Made by a program: the position numbers and the translations under genes. From Hyphomonadaceae bacterium (lineage in GTDB: Bacteria; Pseudomonadota; Alphaproteobacteria; Caulobacterales; Aquidulcibacteraceae): DNA of 64,000 nucleotides. The notes beneath the pieces were generated by a model that saw only the letters and a list, made by a program, of their open reading frames with translations, was not told where the DNA came from and made no database searches. The DNA lies in assembly GCA_016791445.1 (NCBI GenBank), contig JAEUMP010000005.1, positions 5,001-69,000 on the forward strand. Reading direction: 5' to 3'. Every line of letters starts with the position of its first letter. Within the stretch, counting starts at the first letter, position 1. Positions 51,656-59,907 of the stretch are shown here, piece after piece.

Positions 51656-52255
51656 ATGTACGGCCACCCGAAAACCCTGCTCGACGAAGAGGAAGCGCGG
51701 ATCGCCGTCGGCGCCCACGGGCGGCTGGCGACGCTGGTGACCCCCGATCTCGAAGCGACCCACCTGCCGTTGTTTCTCGACGGGAACAGGCTCATCGGCC
51801 ACATCGCGCGCGCGAACCCGCATTGGCGATCGGCCCCATGCGGAGCGCTCGTGGTGTTCGCGGGCCCGGAAGCCTATGTCTCGCCGAACTGGTATCCGTC
51901 CAAGCACGCGACCGGACGCGCCGTGCCGACGTGGAATTACGAGGCGGTGCACGTCCGCGGACATCTCACGACATTCGAAGATCCGGCGCGGCTGGAAGCC
52001 GTCGTCGAGCGCCTCTCCGACATGCACGAGTCCACGCAGCCGCGTCCGTGGAAAATGGGCGAAGCGCCGCGCGACTATCTCGACGCGCTGATGCGCGGCA
52101 TCGTCGGCGTGGAGATCGAAATCACCCACATCGAAGGCAAGCGCAAACTCTCTCAGGACAAGTCCGACGCCGATCACGCCGGCGTCGTGGCGGGTCTTGA
52201 AGCGAGCGCCGATCCGCGCGACCGCGCCGTCGCCGACGCGATGAAGCGCAAATAG
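51656..52255 (+). CDS. FMN-binding negative transcriptional regulator, PaiB family
   Basis: A 199-residue protein of the PaiB/split-barrel FMN-binding family. Visible family segments are ATHLPLFLD, HIARANPHW, VVFAGPEAYVSPNWYPSK and VPTWNYEAVHVRG; the C-terminal GIVGVEIEITHIEGKRKLSQDK closes the domain. The ATG at 51656 is preferred to 51596, which starts inside the terminator region. PaiB was described in Bacillus as a repressor of sporulation and protease genes; in proteobacteria the role is unclear. Confidence 0.9.
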   Translation: MYGHPKTLLDEEEARIAVGAHGRLATLVTPDLEATHLPLFLDGNRLIGHIARANPHWRSAPCGALVVFAGPEAYVSPNWYPSKHATGRAVPTWNYEAVHVRGHLTTFEDPARLEAVVERLSDMHESTQPRPWKMGEAPRDYLDALMRGIVGVEIEITHIEGKRKLSQDKSDADHAGVVAGLEASADPRDRAVADAMKRK

Positions 52256-52261
52256 CGCGGG

Positions 52262-53233
52262 TCATCCCGGCGGCTGTGCGAGCCGCTCGCGCAGCTTGTC
52301 GAGCACCCACGGGTCCGGCACATCCGTCGCGCCGGTCATGAGATCGGCGAAATTGTCCGCCAGCGTCTCTTCAGCGTGGAACACGTAATTCGTGTTGCGC
52401 CCGACGCGCTTGAAAAGCGCCTCCTGCACCGCACCCGGCGGAAAGATCGAATTGGCGCCTGTCACCGTCACCAGCGAACACGCCCCGCGCGGCCCGCGCG
52501 TCATGTTCAGGAACAGAAGCTGGAAATAACTCTGGAAGACGGGCTTGGCCGGATCGTACCGTTCCGGCGACGCCGTGAGATAAGGCATCAGATGCAGCGT
52601 GCCCTCCGGGCCGCCGTCCACTTCCACGGTGAACGCGCCATCCTCCACGTCGGGATTCGAAACGCCGCGCGCGCGCAAATTCGGCGGCAGCGTCACACGC
52701 TCGCACCGCTCGAAGCCGATGAGACCGTAAAGACTGTCCCGCGTCGCCGGGCTCGCACGGCGCGACAGGATGTGGAAGAGCTCGTGGTAGAACAGGCTGT
52801 CGAGCGCGCTCTCCGACACCGGCAGGTTCGGGCCGAACACGATGGCGTTTGCGCGCGTATGCGGCAGGCCGCCGTCGATCGCGCGACTGCCCTTGATGAA
52901 CAGGACATCGTCCGGGAGCCAGAGCGCCAGTGTCGCGAGCTTTTCGCGGTGCCGCTCCACCATCGCGACGAGCCGCGCGGTTTCCGCCTCGCTCCAGACC
53001 GTAACCCCCGCCGCGTACTGCGCCTTGAGCTGCTCCAGCGCGCCGCCATCGCGCGACCGCAGCCGGATGGAAAGATCTGCCGGCGTGAGACCACGCATGT
53101 AGGCGTCGTCGGCCGTAACGATGTCGATCGCCTCATTGGCGGTCGCGACCCGGAAATTCTGCGCACTCGCGGGCGCGACGAAGGAAAGCGAGACCGCCGC
53201 GAGAGCGATGGTCGTCACAAGAAAGCGGCGCAT
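52262..53233 (-). CDS. Putative secreted zinc metalloprotease (HExxH), family unassigned
   Basis: A 323-residue protein with a signal peptide (cleavage after ASA, residue 24). It contains a zinc-protease signature, YHELFHILSRR (H150, E151, H154), and further on HAEETLADNFADLM near 286-299, whose glutamates could give the third zinc ligand as in gluzincins. Two cysteines (ERCER, GACSL) may form a disulfide. It is convergent with the PaiB-like gene. Homologues are probably annotated as hypothetical; peptidase activity is inferred from the motif. Confidence 0.8.
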   Translation of the reverse strand: MRRFLVTTIALAAVSLSFVAPASAQNFRVATANEAIDIVTADDAYMRGLTPADLSIRLRSRDGGALEQLKAQYAAGVTVWSEAETARLVAMVERHREKLATLALWLPDDVLFIKGSRAIDGGLPHTRANAIVFGPNLPVSESALDSLFYHELFHILSRRASPATRDSLYGLIGFERCERVTLPPNLRARGVSNPDVEDGAFTVEVDGGPEGTLHLMPYLTASPERYDPAKPVFQSYFQLLFLNMTRGPRGACSLVTVTGANSIFPPGAVQEALFKRVGRNTNYVFHAEETLADNFADLMTGATDVPDPWVLDKLRERLAQPPG

Positions 53234-53310
53234 GCCGGAACCCCGAATAACCGAACGTGAAGGAGCCTATCGCCCGCAATTGAGGCCGGGAAGCGGCGCG
53301 CGACGAACCG

Positions 53311-54723
53311 CTACACAGCACCGCGCTTTTTCGCCTTCGGGGAGTCGTCCTCGACCGGCGGCGCAGGCAGGCGGACGGACACATCCTTGGGCTCGACGAG
53401 ACTGATCTCGGCGGCGGCGTCGCCGGCGCCCAGATCCCGGAACCGCCGCGCCGACGGAAACACGCGCGATTCCACCGTGCTGACGAGTTCATTGTAGCTG
53501 CGCACGGACTTCTCGAGGGAATTGCCCAGCGCATCGAGCCGCGACGACATTGTCGCGAGGCGCTCGTAAAGCTGCGCGCCGATCCTGGCGATCTCCTCGG
53601 CGTTCTTCTGCACTTCCTCCTGGCGCCAGCCATAGGAAATCGACTTCGCCAGCGCGAGCAGCGACGACGGGCCGACGATGATGACGCGCTCCGCCACCGC
53701 GTCCTGAAAGAGTGCGCTGTCGTGCTCGAACGCCGCTGCGAGGAAATTCTCGCCGGGCACGAACATGACGACGAAGTCCGCCGTCGCCGGGACATGCTTG
53801 GCGTACTCCTTCGAAGAAAGCTGGCGCATGTGCGTGCGCACTTCGGCGGCGTGCTTCTTCAGGAGAATTTCGCGGGTCTGGTCGTCGGTCGCTTCCGCAG
53901 CATCCATGTAGCCGGAGAGCGCGACCTTGGAGTCGACGACGATACAGCGCCCGCCCGGCAGATTGATCAGCACGTCGGGACGCAACTTTCCGCCGTCGCT
54001 GTCGTGCGAAGATTGTTGCGTGAAATCGATGTGGTGGCTGAGGCCGGACAGCTCCAGCACGTTGCGCAGAGTCTCCTCCCCCCACCGCCCGCGCGCCTTC
54101 GGCGCCGCACGCAGAGCGTTCGCAAGCTTGCCGGTTTCCTTCTGCGTCTGCTGCAGCGTGTCGGTGACCTGACGCATCTGCTCAAAGAGTGCGGACTTGT
54201 CCTCTGTACGTTGCTTGTCCAGCGCGCCTACGATTTCAGTCAGCCGCGCGAACTGCTCTTGCACCGGCTGCACCATTTCCTTCATGCCGCCGGTGGCGGC
54301 AGTCTTGTGCTTTTCGAACGTCTCGTTCGCGAGATTGAGGAAGCGTTGCTCGTTCTGGCTCAACGCCTGCTGCGCAAGCGCGAGGAAGCTCTTTTCGACC
54401 TCCGCCTTCATCGCGATGAGCGCCTGCTCGCGTTCCAGAGCGGCGGCGTTGCGCGCATCGGAACCGCTGCGTTCTGCGGCGAGTTCGGCCGTCGTGCGCG
54501 CCGCCTCGGCGACCGCTGCGTCGCGCGCCTGCACTGCCGCGTCCCGCTCCGCGCGATACCCTTCAAGCTGTTCCAGCTTCGCATTCGCGGCCGCGAGCGC
54601 CTGCTCAGCGGTCGCCTTTGCGTCAGCCGCCTTGCGCCACTCCCAGAGCGCGTAGCCCGCGCCGGCGACGAGCAGGAAAAGAAGCAGGGCGAGCGGAAGC
54701 GGCAGTGCGGCTGATTCGGTCAT
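53311..54723 (-). CDS. rmuC: DNA recombination protein RmuC
   Basis: A 470-residue membrane-anchored protein: an N-terminal helix (about 8-26), a long coiled coil (30-170), then the RmuC nuclease-like domain with RGRWGEETLRNVLELSGL, the PD-(D/E)XK-type residues in LRPDVLINLPGGRCIVVDSKV, and FVPGENFLAAA. RmuC limits recombination between inverted repeats and is linked to DNA end processing. Its gene is followed by the secreted protease gene 77 bases on and diverges from nothing; the TetR gene lies upstream on the same strand. Confidence 0.94.
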   Translation of the reverse strand: MTESAALPLPLALLLFLLVAGAGYALWEWRKAADAKATAEQALAAANAKLEQLEGYRAERDAAVQARDAAVAEAARTTAELAAERSGSDARNAAALEREQALIAMKAEVEKSFLALAQQALSQNEQRFLNLANETFEKHKTAATGGMKEMVQPVQEQFARLTEIVGALDKQRTEDKSALFEQMRQVTDTLQQTQKETGKLANALRAAPKARGRWGEETLRNVLELSGLSHHIDFTQQSSHDSDGGKLRPDVLINLPGGRCIVVDSKVALSGYMDAAEATDDQTREILLKKHAAEVRTHMRQLSSKEYAKHVPATADFVVMFVPGENFLAAAFEHDSALFQDAVAERVIIVGPSSLLALAKSISYGWRQEEVQKNAEEIARIGAQLYERLATMSSRLDALGNSLEKSVRSYNELVSTVESRVFPSARRFRDLGAGDAAAEISLVEPKDVSVRLPAPPVEDDSPKAKKRGAV

Positions 54724-54759
54724 GGCGGCAGCGTAGCGCAGCCGCGCGCCGGGCGCGCG

Positions 54760-55380
54760 TTACGGGTGCGACGGGCTCACAAGCATCGCGATCTGCCGAT
54801 CCATCGCCGCGACAAGGTCGTCGACCGAGAGACCATCGAACGCCGCGCCGCGATAGTTGGCGATGTAGCAGGCGTAGAGCATCTCTCCGACAAGCCGCAG
54901 ATCCCTCCCGGGCGCGATTTCGCCCGCGTCCTCGCCATCCATCAGGATTCGCTCGATCCGCTTGAAGGTCGGGATAAGGGCGCGGCGCACCGCGACTTCC
55001 GCCTCCCGGGAGCGCACCCATGAGTGCGATTGCGCCTGCAGGAGCAGGGCGAGATGGCGGTCGTGAAAGCGATAGATGACGGCAAAGAGTTCCCGAAGTC
55101 GCGGCCGGCACCCACGCACCCCCGCCAGCGCCTCATCCATGCCGTCGCACTGCCGGTCGATCTCCTCGACCACGATGGAAGACAGCACGTCGGACTTGGA
55201 CTGGAAGGTGGTGAACACCGATCCCACGGCGATGCCTGCCTCGTCGGCGATCATGCGGATGGTGACGGCCTCGTAGCCATGTTCGGTGAACAGGGTCCGC
55301 GCGACCGCGAGGACGCGGTTGCGGGTCATCGCCTTCTGTCGCTCGCGGCGACGGACGCCTTCGGCGGGTTCCTCGCTCAT
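54760..55380 (-). CDS. TetR/AcrR family transcriptional regulator
   Basis: A 206-residue regulator with an N-terminal helix-turn-helix (VTIRMIADEAGIAVGSVFTTFQSKSDVLSSIV, about 40-70) and a divergent ligand-binding domain. It lies 62 bases downstream of a 74-residue protein gene on the same strand. A promoter with two adjacent palindromes lies before that small gene, so both are probably one autoregulated unit. Ligand and targets are unknown. Confidence 0.93.
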   Translation of the reverse strand: MSEEPAEGVRRRERQKAMTRNRVLAVARTLFTEHGYEAVTIRMIADEAGIAVGSVFTTFQSKSDVLSSIVVEEIDRQCDGMDEALAGVRGCRPRLRELFAVIYRFHDRHLALLLQAQSHSWVRSREAEVAVRRALIPTFKRIERILMDGEDAGEIAPGRDLRLVGEMLYACYIANYRGAAFDGLSVDDLVAAMDRQIAMLVSPSHP

Positions 55381-55442
55381 GCGAACGCCGCCGGCGAGGG
55401 GCGCGAGATGCGGCGATCGAAGGGCTGCCGCATCGGAAGGGC

Positions 55443-55667
55443 TCAGCCGTTGGCGGCCAGGCCGTCGGCCTTCTCAAGGATCAGTTTCGCGCGCGCGTCG
55501 ATCGCATCGCATTGCAGGTTCACGATCTCGCGGATCGAAAGCGCGAGATCAGCCGCCAGTTTCCGGCCGTCGGCGCTGACTTCCAGCATATCTTCAACAA
55601 GTTGGCGCAGTTCTGCCGCCGCCGTCGCCGCCTCGGAGGGCGTCACGCGCTTCAGGGATTGTTCCAC
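55443..55667 (-). CDS. Small helical protein of unknown function
   Basis: A 74-residue protein rich in Ala, Leu, Glu and Asp, predicted wholly helical with heptad-like spacing, no membrane segment and one cysteine. GGTAAC with a weak ribosome site precedes the ATG. Its position between the TetR-type promoter and the TetR gene suggests co-regulation. No family recognised. Confidence 0.72.
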   Translation of the reverse strand: MEQSLKRVTPSEAATAAAELRQLVEDMLEVSADGRKLAADLALSIREIVNLQCDAIDARAKLILEKADGLAANG

Positions 55668-55711
55668 CGGTTACCTCCAGATCGCGGGTCGCATTGCGCC
55701 GTGTTGATCTC

Positions 55712-55752
55712 CATATAGCCCACTCGTTGAACGCGTTCAATGAACAAGTTCA
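55712..55752 (-). promoter_or_regulatory. TetR-unit promoter with two tandem palindromes
   Basis: On the - strand TTGAAC (55735-55740) and TATATG (55712-55717) are 17 bases apart. TTGAACGCGTTCAA (55727-55740) is a perfect palindrome covering the -35, and TGAACAAGTTCA (55741-55752) is a second directly beside it. This fits a TetR operator able to bind two dimers. Confidence 0.7.
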
Positions 55753-55869
55753 GGTGGCAGGCGCCCATTCCTGCATGGCTTCACCCCACGAGGGCGCGCT
55801 TGCGACCAGCCGCCACGCGGCGGCGCGCCCCGTAGCTGGCGCCGGCGGCGCGGCGTACGGTTCCCAATC

Positions 55870-56076
55870 ATGAACACGATCTTCACCTATCTGATCCCGA
55901 TCACCGTCGCGGTGGTGTTCCTCATTCTGTGCGTCGGGATCTATACTCTCTTCCGGGGCGGCGACGTGGGCCGCTCCTGGTCGAACCGGATGATGCGGCT
56001 GCGCGTGGCCGCGCAATTCGTGGCGATCATCGTCCTGTGCGCCGCAGTCTATTTCAAGGATCACTTCGTGAAGTGA
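55870..56076 (+). CDS. Twin transmembrane (HIG1-domain-like) small protein
   Basis: A 68-residue protein with two membrane helices (about 5-28 and 46-62) around a loop with RSWSNRMMRLRVAAQ, the pattern of HIG1-type twin-transmembrane proteins. Its stop overlaps the start of the cobalamin adenosyltransferase gene by one base (TGATG), a linkage often seen in alphaproteobacteria. HIG1 proteins in mitochondria associate with respiratory complexes; a bacterial role is not established. Confidence 0.85.
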   Translation: MNTIFTYLIPITVAVVFLILCVGIYTLFRGGDVGRSWSNRMMRLRVAAQFVAIIVLCAAVYFKDHFVK

Positions 56077-56651
56077 TGGTCCGCCTCGACAAGATCTACA
56101 CCCGCGCCGGAGACGGCGGTCGCACGCGTCTCGCCACCGGTGAGGAAGTCGCGAAGTGGGATCTGCGCGTTGAGGCTTATGGCGGCGTCGACGAAACGAA
56201 CGCAGCGCTCGGCGTGGCGCGCCTGCATGCGGGCGAAGAGCCCGACCTCGACGCCGTTCTCGCCCGCATCCAGAACGAGCTCTTCGATCTCGGCGCCGAT
56301 CTGGCGACGCCGGAACGCGACAAGCCCCTGCCCTTCGAAGCGCTGCGCATCCAGGCAAGTCAGGTGGCGGCGCTCGAGAACGACATCGACCGGCTCAACG
56401 CAGACCTCGCACCACTGACGTCCTTCATCCTGCCGGCAGGCCGCCCGCTCTGCGCGCATTTGCATGTGGCGCGCACGCTGTGTCGCCGCGCCGAGCGCAT
56501 CATCGCGCATCTGTCGAATGTGCCTGAGGAACGCGTGTCTCCGGACGCGCTGCGCTACGCCAACCGGCTCTCCGACTTCCTCTTCGTCGCGGCGCGCTGG
56601 TCCAACCGCGCGGACGGCGACGTGCTCTGGCGGCCCGGCGCGTCGCGATGA
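56076..56651 (+). CDS. Cob(I)yrinic acid a,c-diamide adenosyltransferase (PduO type)
   Basis: A 191-residue ATP:corrinoid adenosyltransferase that makes adenosylcobalamin. The N-terminal ATP-binding motif is KIYTRAGDGGRTRL, followed by VEAYGGVDETNAALG; the later RTLCRRAERI and YANRLSDFLFVAARW segments complete the trimeric helical fold. The start overlaps the twin-transmembrane gene and the end overlaps the oxygenase fusion gene by ATGA. The methylmalonyl-CoA mutase it might serve is not in the window. Confidence 0.95.
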   Translation: MVRLDKIYTRAGDGGRTRLATGEEVAKWDLRVEAYGGVDETNAALGVARLHAGEEPDLDAVLARIQNELFDLGADLATPERDKPLPFEALRIQASQVAALENDIDRLNADLAPLTSFILPAGRPLCAHLHVARTLCRRAERIIAHLSNVPEERVSPDALRYANRLSDFLFVAARWSNRADGDVLWRPGASR

Positions 56652-57748
56652 CCACGGGCGGGGACTTTCCCGCGCCGCCGTCCATCGGCGCGCCAGTCCC
56701 GTGGTTCGCCGCGCCGACCGATGTGAACCGCCGCTTTCATCTGCACACCGCCGCCGGACGCTGGATCATGCTGGCGTTCATCGGATCGTTGCGCGCGCCG
56801 CAGGTCGCGCCCTTCCTCGAGAAGTTCGCCGAAAAGCGTCACCTCTTCGATGATCGCGCCGCGAGCTTCTTCGGCGTAGGCGTGGACCCGTCCGAAGAGG
56901 CCGACCTCGCCACCGCGCTGCCCGGCGTCCGCTACTTCCGCGACTACGACCGCAGTGTGAGCCGACTGTTCGGCGCCGCGCGCGAAGCCGATGCTTCGTA
57001 CCGCCCCTTTGTGCTGATCCTCGACCGCACGCTGCGCGTCACCGATGCAGCGTCCATCACACAGGCCGATCACATATTTGACCGCCTCGAAGCACGCATG
57101 GGCCCCGAGGGCGATCCTCCCATCACGGAGCATCCGCCGGTGCTCATCGCGCCACGCATCTTCGACGCTGACCTATGCGCGCGTCTGGTGGCCTATTTTC
57201 ACGCCGCCGCACCGACGCCGTCGGGCTTCATGCGCGAAGTCGATGGGCGCACGGTCCCGATCCTCGATCACAGCTTCAAGAGCCGCAAGGATGCGACGAT
57301 CACCGACGAGGCGCTGCGCATCGAAACCCAGGCGCGCGTGCGCGAACGATTGATCCCCATGGTCGAGCGCGCATTCGGTTGGCGCGCCACGCGCATGGAG
57401 CGCTACATCGTCGCGCGCTACGGCGCGGACGAGGAAGGCCATTTCAATCCGCACCGCGACAACACAACGCGCGGCACCGCGCATCGCAAGTTCGCCGTGA
57501 CGATCAATCTCAACGCGGAAGACTATGAAGGCGGCGACCTGCGCTTTCCCGAATTCGGACAGCGCACCTATCGCGCGCCGACGGGCGGCGCCGTGGTGTT
57601 CGGGTGCGGTCTGCTGCACGAGGCCACGCGCGTGACGCGCGGCGACCGCTTCGCCTTCCTGCCGTTTCTCTACGATGAAGCCGGCGCGAAGCTGCGGGAA
57701 TCGAACGCAGCCTTCGTCGACAACAGCGCTTCCGAATACCGCGCCTAA
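56648..57748 (+). CDS. Peroxiredoxin-like domain fused to a 2OG-Fe(II) oxygenase
   Basis: A 366-residue two-domain protein. Residues 10-150 resemble a thioredoxin/AhpC-TSA fold (APVPWFAAPT; ILDRTLRV), but the place of the peroxidatic cysteine reads AFIGSLRAPQ, without cysteine, so this half is probably non-catalytic. Residues 170-345 are a prolyl-hydroxylase-like domain with iron ligands H269 and D271 (HFNPHRDN), H324, and R334 for 2-oxoglutarate. It overlaps the adenosyltransferase gene and the convergent lipoprotein gene by four bases each. Substrate unknown. Confidence 0.88.
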   Translation: MTTGGDFPAPPSIGAPVPWFAAPTDVNRRFHLHTAAGRWIMLAFIGSLRAPQVAPFLEKFAEKRHLFDDRAASFFGVGVDPSEEADLATALPGVRYFRDYDRSVSRLFGAAREADASYRPFVLILDRTLRVTDAASITQADHIFDRLEARMGPEGDPPITEHPPVLIAPRIFDADLCARLVAYFHAAAPTPSGFMREVDGRTVPILDHSFKSRKDATITDEALRIETQARVRERLIPMVERAFGWRATRMERYIVARYGADEEGHFNPHRDNTTRGTAHRKFAVTINLNAEDYEGGDLRFPEFGQRTYRAPTGGAVVFGCGLLHEATRVTRGDRFAFLPFLYDEAGAKLRESNAAFVDNSASEYRA

Positions 57749-58581
57749 AGTCCGTAGAGCGCCAGTTCCACGCGCGATGTCTGCGCGGCGACCTTTGCCG
57801 GCGGCGTCGGCGCCAGCGGCGCGGTCGGGGACGGCCACAGCGCGACGAGCCGTTCAAGCTCCGCCTTCGCTTCCGCCGTGCGCGCGGCGTTCTTTGCGGT
57901 CAGCGCCGCTTCGGCGCGCGTGAACGCATCCTGCGCCGCAAGCGCGGCGCCGAGACTGTGCTGATACTCCACCGCATCGACGACGCCGCTGGACACGACG
58001 CCCGCATAGAGTCCGCGCGTGATCGTCAGCATGCGCAGAACCAGTGCGGCGTCCGCCGGCGCTTGCTTCGAGGACACCGCATCGATTGCGCGCTGCAACG
58101 CTGCAGCGCCTTCGGGTTTGCCGTCCATCAACGCATTCGACGCCGCCGTGAGCGGCGCGATGTCGAGACCAGAGAAAGCCTGCGGCGCCGGCGTGTGCAC
58201 TTCCAGAACCCCCTGCCCCACGAGCGCGCCGGCTTCCGCCGCACGACCCGCCTGCAATTCCTTCTGCGCGACGAGGAGAAAACCTTTGAGATGCTGAAGC
58301 CGCAACGCCGCCTCGGCGGCAGGCGCAAGTGATGCGTAGGCCGTGCTGGCGCCGGCCTCGCCTGCTTCACCGCCTGCTGCAGCTTCGACCGGGGCTGGCG
58401 CTGCGCCTTCGCCTGCTTCGCCGCCCGTTTCACCTTTGGCGGCTTCGCCCGCTTCGCCGTGCTGCGCAGCGCCGTTCTCGCCCGCCTCGCCGCCGGGCTG
58501 GCACGCCGCAAGACCGACGCCCCCCGCCAGCACCGCCGCCAGCCCCACGCCCCGCCAGAGTTTCGCGCGCAGCTCGATCAT
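57745..58581 (-). CDS. Putative lipoprotein with Gly-Glu-Ala-rich linker
   Basis: A 278-residue lipoprotein with an LAAC lipobox near residue 27. Residues 28-80 are a low-complexity linker built from GEAGE/GGEAGEA units. The remaining part is alanine-rich and helical (LQHLKGFLLVAQKELQAGRAAEAGALVGQGVLEVHT in outline), resembling helical-bundle periplasmic proteins. The ATG at 58581 follows GGAAGGGG. It lies between two 2OG-oxygenase genes and diverges from the PiuC-like one. Function unknown. Confidence 0.8.
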   Translation of the reverse strand: MIELRAKLWRGVGLAAVLAGGVGLAACQPGGEAGENGAAQHGEAGEAAKGETGGEAGEGAAPAPVEAAAGGEAGEAGASTAYASLAPAAEAALRLQHLKGFLLVAQKELQAGRAAEAGALVGQGVLEVHTPAPQAFSGLDIAPLTAASNALMDGKPEGAAALQRAIDAVSSKQAPADAALVLRMLTITRGLYAGVVSSGVVDAVEYQHSLGAALAAQDAFTRAEAALTAKNAARTAEAKAELERLVALWPSPTAPLAPTPPAKVAAQTSRVELALYGL

Positions 58582-58663
58582 GATCGCCCCTTCCGGTGAT
58601 TTCCGGCGCATGCTCTAACCGAACTTCCGGCTATTGCAAACCATTCGCAAAGAGACCGCAGCG

Positions 58664-59329
58664 ATGATCCTGCTCGAGGGCGTTCTGGCGGCGGAGGACG
58701 TGGCGCGGGTGCGCCGGGATCTCGACGCTGCGCCGTGGATTGACGGCAAGACGACGGCAGGGCCCGCCGCGCGCGAGGTGAAGCAGAACCGGCAGGCCGC
58801 CGGCGACGACCCGCTGGTGCAGGCCATCGAGAAATTCGTGCTGGAGGCCATCCATCGCCATCCGCTGTTCTCGGTCGCGGCACGGCCCCGCCGTCTCTCG
58901 CGGCTGCTGTTCTCAAGCTATGAAGGCGGCGAGACCTACGGCCTGCACACAGACGATGCGCTGATGGGCGCGGCGCTTCTGCGCAGCGATCTCGCCTTCA
59001 CGCTGTTTCTGACCGATCCGGAGACTTACGAGGGCGGCGCACTCACCGTCACGTCGCCGCTCGGCGACCAGGCGATCAAGCTCGCGGCGGGCGACATGGT
59101 GCTCTACCCGGCGGGCAGCATCCATGCGGTCGCGCCGGTGACCTCGGGCCGACGGCTCGCGTGCGTGGGCTGGATCCAGAGCACGGTGCGCGACGCCGCG
59201 CAGCGCGAACTTCTCTTCGATCTCGCCAATGCGCGCGCGCTGTTCGCGCGCGGGGAAGTGAACCGGGAGTCGCTTCTGCTGCTCGACCGCGCGCAGTCCA
59301 ATCTCCTGCGGATGTGGGCCGAAACCTAG
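58664..59329 (+). CDS. PiuC-like Fe(II)/2-oxoglutarate PKHD-type hydroxylase
   Basis: A 221-residue single-domain 2OG oxygenase. The iron ligands are H95 and D97 (GLHTDDA) and H154 (GSIHAV), with R164 placed for 2-oxoglutarate. LYPAGSIHAVAPVTSGRR and ACVGWIQS are characteristic of PiuC/PKHD hydroxylases, often linked to TonB-dependent iron uptake, though no receptor gene is beside it here. The ATG at 58664 is used; a TTG start at 58634 is open too. It ends four bases inside the convergent membrane protein gene. Confidence 0.93.
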   Translation: MILLEGVLAAEDVARVRRDLDAAPWIDGKTTAGPAAREVKQNRQAAGDDPLVQAIEKFVLEAIHRHPLFSVAARPRRLSRLLFSSYEGGETYGLHTDDALMGAALLRSDLAFTLFLTDPETYEGGALTVTSPLGDQAIKLAAGDMVLYPAGSIHAVAPVTSGRRLACVGWIQSTVRDAAQRELLFDLANARALFARGEVNRESLLLLDRAQSNLLRMWAET

Positions 59330-59814
59330 CGGCGACGGCCGCCTTCGATGCAGAGCGCCATCGCCGCCGCAGCGCCCGCGACGCCGCTCGATGCGGCGAT
59401 GAGAGCGCCCGCGCCCATGAGGATCGCCTGCGATCCGCCGAGGTCGATGCTCTCGCCCATGAAGCCTGAGAATGCCGGGATCATCGGCCAAGCCGCGCCG
59501 ACCACGGCCCACACGATCGCGACCTGCACGAGAAACGCGCCGCGCGTCTTGATCTCATAGCGCTGCAGCCGCCCGCCGACGAACAGTGCGGTCGCCGCCG
59601 TCGCGGTCGCCACAGGCGCCGACAGGCCGGAGGCCGCCGTCATCTCGATACCAAGCAACAGCGCCAGGAGGCTCATGCCCACCATGAGCGCCACGGCGTA
59701 GAGGATCGCCAGTCCCGCCGTCGCATAGGCCAGCACCGGCTCACGCAACATCAAGCGACTGCCCCGGCGCCGCATGCGGCGTCCCCGGTACTCCTCATCC
59801 CACGATGTCGACAT
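59326..59814 (-). CDS. Hypothetical membrane protein, about four helices
   Basis: A 162-residue protein with a basic N-terminus (EEYRGRRMRRRGSR) and four hydrophobic segments (about 30-54, 58-78, 93-112 and 126-150). GGAG lies 6 bases before the ATG at 59814; an ATG at 59826 is also open. It is alone on its strand between the PiuC-like gene and the 3-hydroxybutyryl-CoA dehydrogenase gene. No family recognised. Confidence 0.78.
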   Translation of the reverse strand: MSTSWDEEYRGRRMRRRGSRLMLREPVLAYATAGLAILYAVALMVGMSLLALLLGIEMTAASGLSAPVATATAATALFVGGRLQRYEIKTRGAFLVQVAIVWAVVGAAWPMIPAFSGFMGESIDLGGSQAILMGAGALIAASSGVAGAAAAMALCIEGGRRR

Positions 59815-59907
59815 GGCGCACTCCATCCTTCGCGGAGCGTCATGCAGGTTGTGGGCCGGAGCCTCGGGACGCCTGAAAGGCGTTGTGTTAACGAAGACGT
59901 CCGGCGA

